Assembly: GCA_905201055.1 (NCBI GenBank)
Contig: CAJKMT010000016.1
Location: 1 to 27,121 of the forward strand
DNA: 27,121 nt
From: an uncultured Sutterella sp.
Lineage (GTDB): Bacteria; Pseudomonadota; Gammaproteobacteria; Burkholderiales; Burkholderiaceae_F
Direction of reading: 5' to 3'
Within the stretch, counting starts at the first letter, position 1. Each line of letters opens with the position of its first letter. Shown here piece by piece: positions 1 to 7,586 of this stretch. A model generated the notes under the pieces. It had not been told where the DNA came from and did not search any database. It saw only the letters and a program-made list of their open reading frames with translations. A program made the translations under genes and the position numbers.

Positions 1-1
1 C

Positions 2-100
2 GTGGAAAGCATGGCGGTGTTGGAACCGGGTCCCAAACCTGAAAAGAAAGAGACCGAAACGGTTGAGACTGAGCCTGCGGCAGAAGAACAAGCGGCTTAA
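2..100 (+). CDS. 3' end of an unidentified gene (partial)
   Basis: An open frame enters from the left edge and stops with TAA at 98-100. Only the last 32 residues are visible. They are rich in Glu, Pro, Lys and Ala and look like a disordered acidic C-terminal tail, with no recognisable motif. The reading frame is supported only by the stop codon and by a hairpin with a T-run shortly afterwards. The gene upstream cannot be identified from this fragment. Confidence 0.45.
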   Translation: MESMAVLEPGPKPEKKETETVETEPAAEEQAA

Positions 101-137
101 TTATTTTTTGCAATGCGGTCGTGCATTGGATCGGAGA

Positions 138-161
138 CGGTCTTGTGTCGACCGCGTTTTT
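138..161 (+). terminator. probable intrinsic terminator of the upstream gene
   Basis: A short dyad CGGTC (138-142) / GACCG (150-154) is followed within two bases by a T-run at 157-161. A second copy GCGGTC at 115-120 could pair with the same right arm instead. It lies between the partial upstream gene and yihY. The stem is short, so the call is moderate. Confidence 0.4.
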
Positions 162-200
162 GTTATGATTTAAGGTATCTGTTTGATAATTCGATAGATT

Positions 201-1454
201 ATGGATTGGGATCTCAACCTCAGCCACTACAAGCAACGTCCCTTTAAAGAAGTGGTCAGGGAGCTTGCCGAATTCGTCTGGGCGCGCATTCAGGAGACGC
301 AGCTCAATCAAGTTGCCTCTTCCCTGACACTGACTTCTGTGCTCTCACTGGTGCCGCTCGTTGCCGTGATTTTGGTGAGTTTTGCGGTATTCCCGGCTTT
401 TGCCGAAAGGCGAGCCGAAATGGAAGCGCTTCTTTTCTCAAGCCTTTTGCCTGAGGTCTACAGTCAGCAAATTATCGGTTATGTGAAATCTTTTGCCGAG
501 CATGCCCAGGGGCTGACGATTTTCGGTCTGGCCGGTTTAACCGTGACGGCACTTTTGTTGATTAACACGGTGGATGCCACGCTTAACCGAATTTTTCACG
601 TCAGACAAATGCGCCCGGTCATGCAGCGGGTACTTATTTATTGGGCGCTTCTGACACTGGGACCCATGGCAATCGGTTTCAGTCTGGTGCTCACCAATGT
701 GCTCACGCAAATTGAGTTTGGTGTCGAAGGGCTTTTGCCGGGCTGGGTCTTTATGGTGATTCAGCTTCTGGTGCAGTCCTTTATGTACGCCGCTCTTTAT
801 GTGTATGTGCCTAACTGTAAGGTGAAGTGGCTTCACGCCTTTGTGGGGGGACTGCTTGTCACGGTGGTTGGCGTGGTCATCAAGTGGGGATTCAGTTACT
901 ACTTAAGCACCGGTCCGTTAACGACGATTTACGGCTCTTTTGTTTTGATACCGGTGGTGCTTCTCTGGATTTATCTTTCCTGGCTTTTGGTGTTGTCGGG
1001 AGCGGCCATTGCGGCCACCATTCCGATGCTCACCAGCGGCCGCTATCAGGACATGAATAAAACGGGAAATGACTTCATCACCGGAGTGGCGCTCTTGCAT
1101 GAATTGATGATTGCGCAGGAAAGCGGGAGATCGTCGGTTTCAATCCACAAACTTTGCAAGGCCGTTGACTCTTATCCGGAAGCTGCCGGTTCAATTCTTG
1201 AACGCTTGGCCGATGTCGGTTACGTGGGCAAACTCAAGGATGACCGCAAATACGATGAGCACTGGAGTCTGCTTGTGTCGCCTCAAACGACGACGCTGAG
1301 CGCAGCTTTTGATGCGCTCGTGGTCGATCCCAGTAACACTCTCATTGCGAAAGAAAACTCTCCGCTTTATGACTGGTACTGCTTGGTGACGGATGCCGAG
1401 TGGAAAAAGCGTCCGATGACCGAAACATTACGCTTCATTCATCCGATTAACTGA
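201..1454 (+). CDS. yihY: YihY/UPF0761 family inner-membrane protein
   Basis: This 417-residue protein matches the YihY/virulence factor BrkB family of inner-membrane proteins, whose biochemical role is not settled; the old RNase BN assignment is wrong. About six hydrophobic segments lie between residues 40 and 275. They include the segment starting SSLTLTSVLSLVPLVAVI near residue 40 and one near 245-270 with LIPVVLLWIYLSWLLVLSG. The remaining 140 residues form a soluble C-terminal extension, which I believe is usual in betaproteobacterial members and absent from the shorter enterobacterial form. The ATG at 201 is the first start and has only a weak ribosome site. It stands alone on the plus strand, converging on adk. 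Confidence 0.88.
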   Translation: MDWDLNLSHYKQRPFKEVVRELAEFVWARIQETQLNQVASSLTLTSVLSLVPLVAVILVSFAVFPAFAERRAEMEALLFSSLLPEVYSQQIIGYVKSFAEHAQGLTIFGLAGLTVTALLLINTVDATLNRIFHVRQMRPVMQRVLIYWALLTLGPMAIGFSLVLTNVLTQIEFGVEGLLPGWVFMVIQLLVQSFMYAALYVYVPNCKVKWLHAFVGGLLVTVVGVVIKWGFSYYLSTGPLTTIYGSFVLIPVVLLWIYLSWLLVLSGAAIAATIPMLTSGRYQDMNKTGNDFITGVALLHELMIAQESGRSSVSIHKLCKAVDSYPEAAGSILERLADVGYVGKLKDDRKYDEHWSLLVSPQTTTLSAAFDALVVDPSNTLIAKENSPLYDWYCLVTDAEWKKRPMTETLRFIHPIN

Positions 1455-1458
1455 GAAA

Positions 1459-1493
1459 CAAAAAAGGTGCCGCAACCAACCGGTTCGGCACCT
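1459..1493 (-). terminator. intrinsic terminator of the lpxK-ycaR-kdsB-adk operon
   Basis: An 8-bp stem, AGGTGCCG (1465-1472) / CGGCACCT (1486-1493), with a 13-base loop. Read on the minus strand it is followed by TTTTTT (the plus-strand A-run 1460-1465). It lies 20 bases past the adk stop. On the plus strand no T-run follows, so it serves adk rather than yihY, though it may block read-through from both sides. Confidence 0.8.
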
Positions 1494-1513
1494 CTGATTC
1501 GCTTATTGCGAAA

Positions 1514-2179
<666 letters not shown>

Positions 2180-2190
2180 TTAACTTCCGA

Positions 2191-2260
2191 TGACTCAAGG
2201 AATTTGAGTCACAACTTTTTATTTCATTGTAGACATCTTAGCGGGCAAATTGTGCGCCCG
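2191..2260 (-). promoter_or_regulatory. two hairpins in the kdsB-adk spacer
   Basis: The spacer holds an 8-bp inverted repeat TGACTCAA (2191-2198) / TTGAGTCA (2204-2211) and a second dyad CGGGC (2242-2246) / GCCCG (2256-2260). Neither is followed by a T-run on the minus strand, so they are not simple terminators for kdsB. They may be RNA-processing or stability elements in the adk leader, or a protein-binding site. No convincing -35/-10 pair is seen. Confidence 0.3.
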
Positions 2261-2272
2261 AAAAGATATATT

Positions 2273-3043
2273 TCAGATTAAGCCTTTTTCGTACGCCTCA
2301 CGCACACGCTCGAGATCTTCTTGAGTATCGACACCAGCTGGCAATGCACCGGGTAAAACCGCTACGGCAATCTTCACCCCATAATATAGGGCTCTTAACT
2401 GCTCAAGACTTTCCCACTTTTCAATGGGAGCCTGTTCCCACTGGGGATAGCGTTTTAAAAACTTTACGCGGTAAGCATAAAGACCGATGTGGCGAAGCGG
2501 CACCAATCCTTGGGGCAATTTCGTCATGTCGTCACGAAATGCGTCGCGAGGCCAGGGGATCGGGGCGCGGCTGAACGTAATCGCAATGCCTTTGGCATCA
2601 CGGACCACTTTGACCACATTGGGGTTTAAAAATTCTTCGATGTTGTCAATCGGGTGACCGGCTGTAGCCATTTCGCATTCGGGGTGATCGGCCAAAAGCT
2701 GAGCCACATCACGGACCACATCGGTCGGAATGAGAGGCTCGTCGCCTTGCACATTGACAACAATGGCTTCGTCAGGCAGCCCCAATTTCATGACGGTTTC
2801 AGCCAATCGGTCGGTACCCGTCGGATGATCAGGGGAAGTGAGAATGACCTTAATGCCATTTTCTTCGCAGGCTTTGACGATCGCTTCATGATCGGTGGCA
2901 ACCACAACATCTTTGGCGCCGGATGCTTTAGCGCGTTCTGCCACACGCACCACCATCGGGCGGCCGGCGATATCTTTCAACGGCTTTTCCGGCAGCCGGG
3001 TGGATTTCATCCGTGACGGAATGATGGCGTAAAACTCTGTCAT
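2273..3043 (-). CDS. kdsB: 3-deoxy-manno-octulosonate cytidylyltransferase (CMP-KDO synthetase)
   Basis: Activates KDO with CTP to give CMP-KDO for the inner core of lipopolysaccharide. The nucleotide-binding N-terminus IIPSRMKSTRLPEKPL, the VNVQGDEPLI block near residue 100 and the C-terminal segment around GVDTQEDLERV are typical. I choose the ATG at 3043 (256 residues). It follows the ycaR stop by one base (TAATATG), and AGAGG lies eight bases upstream. A GTG at 3052 would add three residues inside ycaR. Its place between ycaR and adk matches the usual lipid A/KDO gene order. Confidence 0.95.
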   Translation of the reverse strand: MTEFYAIIPSRMKSTRLPEKPLKDIAGRPMVVRVAERAKASGAKDVVVATDHEAIVKACEENGIKVILTSPDHPTGTDRLAETVMKLGLPDEAIVVNVQGDEPLIPTDVVRDVAQLLADHPECEMATAGHPIDNIEEFLNPNVVKVVRDAKGIAITFSRAPIPWPRDAFRDDMTKLPQGLVPLRHIGLYAYRVKFLKRYPQWEQAPIEKWESLEQLRALYYGVKIAVAVLPGALPAGVDTQEDLERVREAYEKGLI

Positions 3044-3044
3044 A

Positions 3045-3266
3045 TTAGGCACCTCTCACAATCGAGAGACGTTTGGCATATTCTTCTGCCTCTTCGTCAG
3101 TGAGTTTTTTGGCTTCTTCGGGAATCATATTGGGGATGTTATCCTTGACTTCGAAAGCCAATTTGCAGCGGGGACAAACCAAAACGCTGTGTTCAGCATC
3201 CCAAACAATGGCGCCTTTGCAGATCGGGCATACCAGTGTGGCGGTTAATCGGGGATCAAGAGCCAT
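3045..3266 (-). CDS. ycaR: Trm112/YcaR-like zinc-ribbon protein
   Basis: A 73-residue protein of the Trm112 (UPF0434) family with two Cys pairs, CPIC at 13-16 and CPRC at 31-34, which probably bind zinc. In eukaryotes and archaea Trm112 activates methyltransferases. The bacterial role is unproven, but the gene sits between lpxK and kdsB in many Gram-negative bacteria, as here. The open frame runs further upstream into lpxK. The first methionine with the family's MALDPRL N-terminus is at 3266, one base after the lpxK stop, so I start it there. Confidence 0.9.
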   Translation of the reverse strand: MALDPRLTATLVCPICKGAIVWDAEHSVLVCPRCKLAFEVKDNIPNMIPEEAKKLTDEEAEEYAKRLSIVRGA

Positions 3267-3267
3267 T

Positions 3268-4278
3268 TTATTTGTGAACCTTTTCCTGAAGTTTGTGTTC
3301 AATAAGATCAACCAGATAGGGATCGATATCGACAAGATATTCCACCGTGTAAATTCTGGGATCTTTTGCGATATCGGGGCGTTGGCGGCATTTGACCGCA
3401 TCTTTGCCTGTAATCAGGATGATGTCTTCTTTAGAGTCCTTAAACGGGTTTTCATCAAAGGCGTAGTGATCACCCAGTTCCATTTCCGGACCTTCAATGT
3501 CATGCGCGCGAAGCATTGCAAAGAAACGACCGGGAGCGGCGATGCCGGCGGCAGCCAAAACCGGTTTTTTCATCTGAGCAACTTCTTCAAGCGTCATTGT
3601 GCGTGTGCCGTCAAGCGATTTCGCTCGACCCAAAGTGGCCGTTGCCGCAAATCTCGGAGTGCGGCTGTCAAACGTGTCTTCAGTGGCGTTTAACACGATG
3701 GCGTCGACTTCATCGAGCCGAGACGGCGGCTCACGAAGGGGACCTGCGGGCAGCACCCAGCCGTTGCCAAGTCCTCGGGCACCAACCACAGCCAATTCCA
3801 CGTCGCGGGCTAACGCATAGTGCTGAAGACCGTCGTCAGAAATAATAAGATCGCACTCAGGGTGCTTATCCAAAAGTAAAAGGGCGGCGGCCACCCGATC
3901 ACGAGCGACGGCGACAGGAACTCGGGTTTGTCTGGCAATCAAAAGCGGCTCATCGCCCACTTTTGTCGCAGGGCTGTCCGGAAGCACCATTTGAGGCGCA
4001 TCATCCTTGCGTCCGAAACCGCGAGAGACAACCCCGGGATGGTAACCGCGCCTGACGAGTTCTTTGACAAGCGCAATGGTTACGGGAGTTTTCCCTGTAC
4101 CGCCCACATAGATATTGCCGACGACAACGACAGGTACGGGCAGACGATGCGGTTTTGTTTTCAACCGTCTGTTGCGTGCAATGCCGAGAAATACTAATGA
4201 AAGAGGGGATAGGGCCCAAGCCAGCAGACCTCTTTTTGTCCACTGACGATGCAGCCACGACTCAAATGTGGCTCGCAT
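3268..4278 (-). CDS. lpxK: tetraacyldisaccharide 4'-kinase
   Basis: Phosphorylates the 4' position of the lipid A disaccharide at the inner membrane. The 336-residue length is normal. There is an N-terminal hydrophobic helix at about 18-33 and a P-loop GGTGKT at 59-64, following VPVVVVGNIYV. The DDGLQH motif appears near residue 148, where LpxK enzymes bind substrate. It is the first gene of the operon and abuts ycaR by one base, suggesting translational coupling. The usual partner msbA is not upstream; a regulatory gap and an unrelated ATPase are found there instead. Confidence 0.95.
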   Translation of the reverse strand: MRATFESWLHRQWTKRGLLAWALSPLSLVFLGIARNRRLKTKPHRLPVPVVVVGNIYVGGTGKTPVTIALVKELVRRGYHPGVVSRGFGRKDDAPQMVLPDSPATKVGDEPLLIARQTRVPVAVARDRVAAALLLLDKHPECDLIISDDGLQHYALARDVELAVVGARGLGNGWVLPAGPLREPPSRLDEVDAIVLNATEDTFDSRTPRFAATATLGRAKSLDGTRTMTLEEVAQMKKPVLAAAGIAAPGRFFAMLRAHDIEGPEMELGDHYAFDENPFKDSKEDIILITGKDAVKCRQRPDIAKDPRIYTVEYLVDIDPYLVDLIEHKLQEKVHK

Positions 4279-4369
4279 GGGATTCTCCGATAATGTGAAA
4301 AAGTGACTGTCGACCCTCTGGGGCGGAACTGTCAGAAAGCATATGTTTTTTCTCTACCTGCTTGAAAAA

Positions 4370-4389
4370 GCTAACCTTCTAATGTTAGC
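4370..4389 (-). promoter_or_regulatory. hairpin with T-run in the leader region upstream of lpxK
   Basis: A perfect inverted repeat GCTAAC (4370-4375) / GTTAGC (4384-4389) with an 8-base loop. Read on the minus strand it is followed directly by TTTTT. It is terminator-shaped but lies upstream of lpxK with no minus-strand gene before it. It may be an attenuator, or the leftover terminator of a gene that once preceded lpxK. Confidence 0.35.
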
Positions 4390-4489
4390 AAATATGCAGA
4401 AAACTGCGAAATGTTATGGCGTTTTCTGAAGTAATCGGTCTCGGTCGTATCGCAAGGCAAGAACTACTATCTTGCTTACGGAATTTTAT

Positions 4490-4539
4490 TTGCGTAACAT
4501 ACGTTACGTAACGGCTGGTTACGTAACGTGTATTACGAA
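4490..4539. promoter_or_regulatory. array of TTACGTAA palindromes in front of the ATPase gene
   Basis: Four related sites occur at regular steps: TTGCGTAA (4490-4497), TTACGTAA (4504-4511), TTACGTAA (4519-4526) and the poorer TTACGAAT (4532-4539). Their centres are 14, 15 and 13 bases apart. The first perfect copy extends to the 12-base palindrome CGTTACGTAACG at 4502-4513. The last copy ends 11 bases before the ATPase start codon. This is the form of a multi-site operator, probably autoregulatory, but the binding protein is unknown. The rest of the 4279-4550 gap holds a dyad GCAAGA/TCTTGC (4457-4462/4470-4475) and no other gene. Confidence 0.5.
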
Positions 4540-4550
4540 TCGGATTGATT

Positions 4551-5882
4551 ATGAAATTTTTCGGTCGAAAAAAAGAACTGTCGGTTATTCAAGAAGAACT
4601 GAAACTGGTAGGCGAGCAAAGAAGTGCCCGAATGATTGTTGTGACCGGTCGACGGAGAATCGGCAAGACTCGTTTGATTGAACAATCATTAATGAACTCT
4701 CGTATACCCACCGTGCAGTTTATTTTTTATCCGTATGCGATTGAGAGTGTATTGGTTAAAGAATTTTTGTCTGAGATCGGACAAAAACTGGGGTTAAATT
4801 ATTTACCAGCGTGTACAACGGTAGTTGATGTCCTCGCGTTTTTATTTGATGTGGCAAAAACAAAACCCATCAATATTGTCATTGACGAATGTCAGGAAAT
4901 CGATCATGTGAATCCGGCTTTTTGGGGAAAACTGCAGGCTCTTTGGGATCGGAATAAGCGGCAGTGCTCTCTTGCATTATTCCTTTGCGGTTCAGTTGCC
5001 TCCGCAATGAAACATATTTTCGAAGATTACAGCCAGCCGTTATTTGGACGCGTAGACAGAATCATTCGGCTTGCGCCTTTTGCACCGGATGAGATAAAGG
5101 AAATATTGACAGATTTTAATCCTCAATATACTCCCGATGATCTTTTGGCTCTGTACGTGATGACGGGCGGTGTTGCTCAATATATCGAATACCTTTTGGA
5201 GCGCAACGCACTACATTTGAAAGAAATGGTGGAGGTGGCAGTTAATCCGACCTCATTTTTCCTAAATGAGGGAAATATTATGCTGGCCAATGAATTTCGA
5301 GCCGAATATGGTATTTATTACCTCATTTTGCAGAAAATGGCTCAGGGGGTAACTAAACGTGAAGAGCTGCAGAACTTTATCTCTAAAAGTATTGGCGGAT
5401 ACCTGGCAAAGCTGGAAAATTTCTATGGCTTAATCGGTCGCAACGAGCCGCTTTTTTCAGAAAATGCGTACAAGAAAAGCCGCTTCAAAATGACAGATCG
5501 GTACTTAATGTTTTGGTTCGCTTTTCTAAATGATCCTCAACGTATCGGTGCCGGAAATTTTCGATCCATAAAGGACAATATCTTCGGCCATTATGAAACT
5601 TTTAGCGGCAGAGCATTGGAGCAATATTTTTTAGAAAAATACAAATCTGAATCAAGGTACACTCACCTGGGACAGTGGTGGGATAGAAGAGGTGACAACG
5701 AAATTGATCTGATTGGTGTCAATGTCGATAAGAAACGGGTTGATCTTTTTGAGGTTAAAAGAAACGCTAAAAAAATTAATCTGAATAACCTATACGTTAA
5801 GGCAGAAGCATTCTTAAATCAGAATCCGAAGTTCAGAGAGTATCAGCTTAACTGTCAGGGATTGAGTCTTGACGACATTTAA
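4551..5882 (+). CDS. AAA+ ATPase with DUF234 / PD-(D/E)XK nuclease-like C-terminus
   Basis: A 443-residue member of the archaeal-type ATPase family (PF01637-like with a DUF234-like tail), whose function is unknown. Walker A GRRRIGKT lies at about 33-40 and Walker B INIVIDE ends at 112-113. A middle helical/winged-helix region follows. The C-terminus has NEIDLIG with Asp386 and FEVKR with Glu401 and Lys403, the layout of a PD-(D/E)XK nuclease fold. I prefer the ATG at 4551; a TTG at 4545 would add two residues. No clear ribosome site is seen. It is AT-rich beside its neighbours, stands alone, and may have been gained by transfer. Confidence 0.85.
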   Translation: MKFFGRKKELSVIQEELKLVGEQRSARMIVVTGRRRIGKTRLIEQSLMNSRIPTVQFIFYPYAIESVLVKEFLSEIGQKLGLNYLPACTTVVDVLAFLFDVAKTKPINIVIDECQEIDHVNPAFWGKLQALWDRNKRQCSLALFLCGSVASAMKHIFEDYSQPLFGRVDRIIRLAPFAPDEIKEILTDFNPQYTPDDLLALYVMTGGVAQYIEYLLERNALHLKEMVEVAVNPTSFFLNEGNIMLANEFRAEYGIYYLILQKMAQGVTKREELQNFISKSIGGYLAKLENFYGLIGRNEPLFSENAYKKSRFKMTDRYLMFWFAFLNDPQRIGAGNFRSIKDNIFGHYETFSGRALEQYFLEKYKSESRYTHLGQWWDRRGDNEIDLIGVNVDKKRVDLFEVKRNAKKINLNNLYVKAEAFLNQNPKFREYQLNCQGLSLDDI

Positions 5883-5927
5883 AAGCTGCCTGACAGTGAA
5901 AATTTTGTAATTGTTGATTTTCTTGAG

Positions 5928-5965
5928 AAATGACCGGTGAGCATTGCTCCGCCTACCGGTCATTT
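5928..5965. terminator. hairpin between convergent genes
   Basis: A perfect 11-bp stem, AAATGACCGGT (5928-5938) / ACCGGTCATTT (5955-5965), with a 16-base loop. It lies between the ATPase stop and the stop of the minus-strand redox gene. The T-runs are only three long on each side, but its place and symmetry suit a bidirectional terminator. Confidence 0.55.
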
Positions 5966-5971
5966 CGAATG

Positions 5972-6559
5972 TTAAAGTTCAAAAAGTTGCTTAAGCTCTT
6001 CTGTTGTCAGTCTTTCATCAAAAGGCAGGTATTGGCCTTTGGAATTTTTAAAGACACCATAGGGAACAGCCCTGCAGCCGGCTCTTCGATGAAGCTTGGT
6101 GTTTGTCCACACTTTATCGCGCACGTCGACGGGGAGCTTTTCCACTAAACCGTAACGAATGCCGCGAAATTCAATGTCAGCGAAGTGGGCGAAATGTTCT
6201 TCGAGCTTAGCGAGCGGATCCTTATCAATCAGGATGGTCGTGGCTTGCGGTTCAGAATGGATGTTCATGAAAGAGATCGGGCAAAAGACAAACTCGATCT
6301 TATCCATAAAGGGTTCAAGCCTTCGATGCAGGTGCCAGCAATCGCGGCATTGCGTATCAAATGCGACGTAAGCTTTGGGGCGCCCGGCAGGACCCTTGGA
6401 AGAAATGCCGGTGCCGTCTTTTTCAAAAGACTCATACATTTTCTTACCGTCCCAAATCACGGGGACAGAGGCAGGAGCGGCATGAGCTGACGAAACAGCT
6501 GCTGTCAGCAAAGACGTAAATCCGGCCATAATGGCACCGCGTCTAGTCAAATTTTCCAT
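5972..6559 (-). CDS. exported thioredoxin-fold protein, DsbC/DsbG-like
   Basis: A 195-residue periplasmic thiol-redox protein. The N-terminus has a twin arginine (LTRRGAIMAGF) followed by a hydrophobic stretch and AHA before residue 28, a possible Tat or Sec signal. The active site is CRDC at 71-74 after AYVAFDTQ. A Val-Pro pair (RAVPYGVF) near residue 165 fits the cis-proline loop, and further cysteines are near 93 and 161. It lacks the separate dimerization domain of full DsbC/DsbG, so oxidase, isomerase or reductase activity cannot be told. AGGAG precedes the ATG. It lies 30 bases after the DUF2156 gene and is probably co-transcribed with it. Confidence 0.75.
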   Translation of the reverse strand: MENLTRRGAIMAGFTSLLTAAVSSAHAAPASVPVIWDGKKMYESFEKDGTGISSKGPAGRPKAYVAFDTQCRDCWHLHRRLEPFMDKIEFVFCPISFMNIHSEPQATTILIDKDPLAKLEEHFAHFADIEFRGIRYGLVEKLPVDVRDKVWTNTKLHRRAGCRAVPYGVFKNSKGQYLPFDERLTTEELKQLFEL

Positions 6560-6589
6560 AACTTTCTCCTGCAGTTTTTCTGTATTCTA

Positions 6590-7486
6590 TCAACGAATTT
6601 CGATGACACCTTTTTTCAATTGCGCAACCGGGTGCCAATCCTGTTTGGCCTTTCTTAATCCGGGAATGCCTAAATCTTCTTCACGATTCAAGTACTCGAT
6701 GCAAAGCGGCAAACTTTTGGCAAAGGCCTGAGACAGAGCCGGGTAGGCTCCCGGAACATCTCGGGTGGCTTTTTCAATGTGCACAGCCAAAATATCAGGC
6801 GCGCTTCGAGCACCATAGGTAAAGCCCAGAATACGACCATGATCATGAAGGACGCCGCCGTAAACGGGAAGTTCATCCCAATGCGTCAGCACTTTTTCAA
6901 TGGCGGCTTTTTCCTGAATCAGGTTCTCATCCATTTCTCTGCCGCTGTACCAATCGGAGAGAAAACTCATGCAGCTGTCGAAATGCTCTTTTGAGTAGAT
7001 ATCAAATTGTGCTTCGGGACAAGCCTTATAAAAGCGCTTGATGAAATTGCGCTTGCTGTGAAAGTTCGAGCCGGACAGTTCCATAAAATCAGTACACGCG
7101 TACATGTAATCCCACCGATCGGGATTGCATTCGACGTGAAGTTCACGTCCGGGGAAGGCTTTCTTAAGAAGCGGCTCCATAAGATCTGTCACGCCGTAAA
7201 AAAGCAGCGGATGATTGTCATTGTGTGCTTCTTGAGCCAGGTACTCAAAAAGTTTTAAAGGGATTGCCTTTTCGCCGATCGGCATGACATAAACGGGATT
7301 GGCTATGTTGGTAACTTTGCGCTCAATAATTAAATGACTGTCGTCGTATTCGAAATAGCGGAAATGATTTTGAATGCCGCGGCTATAAAGCGACACCAAA
7401 CTCAGGTCGCAGTCACCGTTGGCATATTGAGGCAGGTACTTCTTCAAAAGGCAGAAATCGTTTTCTTTCAGTTCTTTAAATGTCAT
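6590..7486 (-). CDS. DUF2156 (LPG_synthase_C-like) protein
   Basis: A 298-residue soluble protein resembling the C-terminal catalytic part of phosphatidylglycerol lysyltransferases (DUF2156, PF09924), with a double GNAT fold. The SKRNFIKRF segment near 143 and the C-terminal block around LNREEDLGIPGLRKAKQDW, where the family has its best-conserved residues, support this. It has no membrane domain, unlike MprF, so a lipid substrate is not implied. Standalone members are common in gut bacteria and have no settled function. The ribosome site is weak. The 100-base divergent gap to xseA should hold both promoters, but none is clear. Confidence 0.8.
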   Translation of the reverse strand: MTFKELKENDFCLLKKYLPQYANGDCDLSLVSLYSRGIQNHFRYFEYDDSHLIIERKVTNIANPVYVMPIGEKAIPLKLFEYLAQEAHNDNHPLLFYGVTDLMEPLLKKAFPGRELHVECNPDRWDYMYACTDFMELSGSNFHSKRNFIKRFYKACPEAQFDIYSKEHFDSCMSFLSDWYSGREMDENLIQEKAAIEKVLTHWDELPVYGGVLHDHGRILGFTYGARSAPDILAVHIEKATRDVPGAYPALSQAFAKSLPLCIEYLNREEDLGIPGLRKAKQDWHPVAQLKKGVIEIR

Positions 7487-7586
7487 AGTCAGTCTTTCAG
7501 ATCAACCCGATAACATTAAGGCAGACGAACAGAATTTGCAAAGTGAATTCGTTAGAATCTTTGCAGGAATGTGCCTATAGAAAGCT

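Noticed and set aside
3073..3693. A 206-codon plus-strand open frame antisense to ycaR and lpxK
   Set aside because: Both genes on the other strand are well supported; the frame has no family features.
4472..4681. A 69-codon open frame starting inside the palindrome array
   Set aside because: It overlaps the operator array and the ATPase start in another frame and has no ribosome site.
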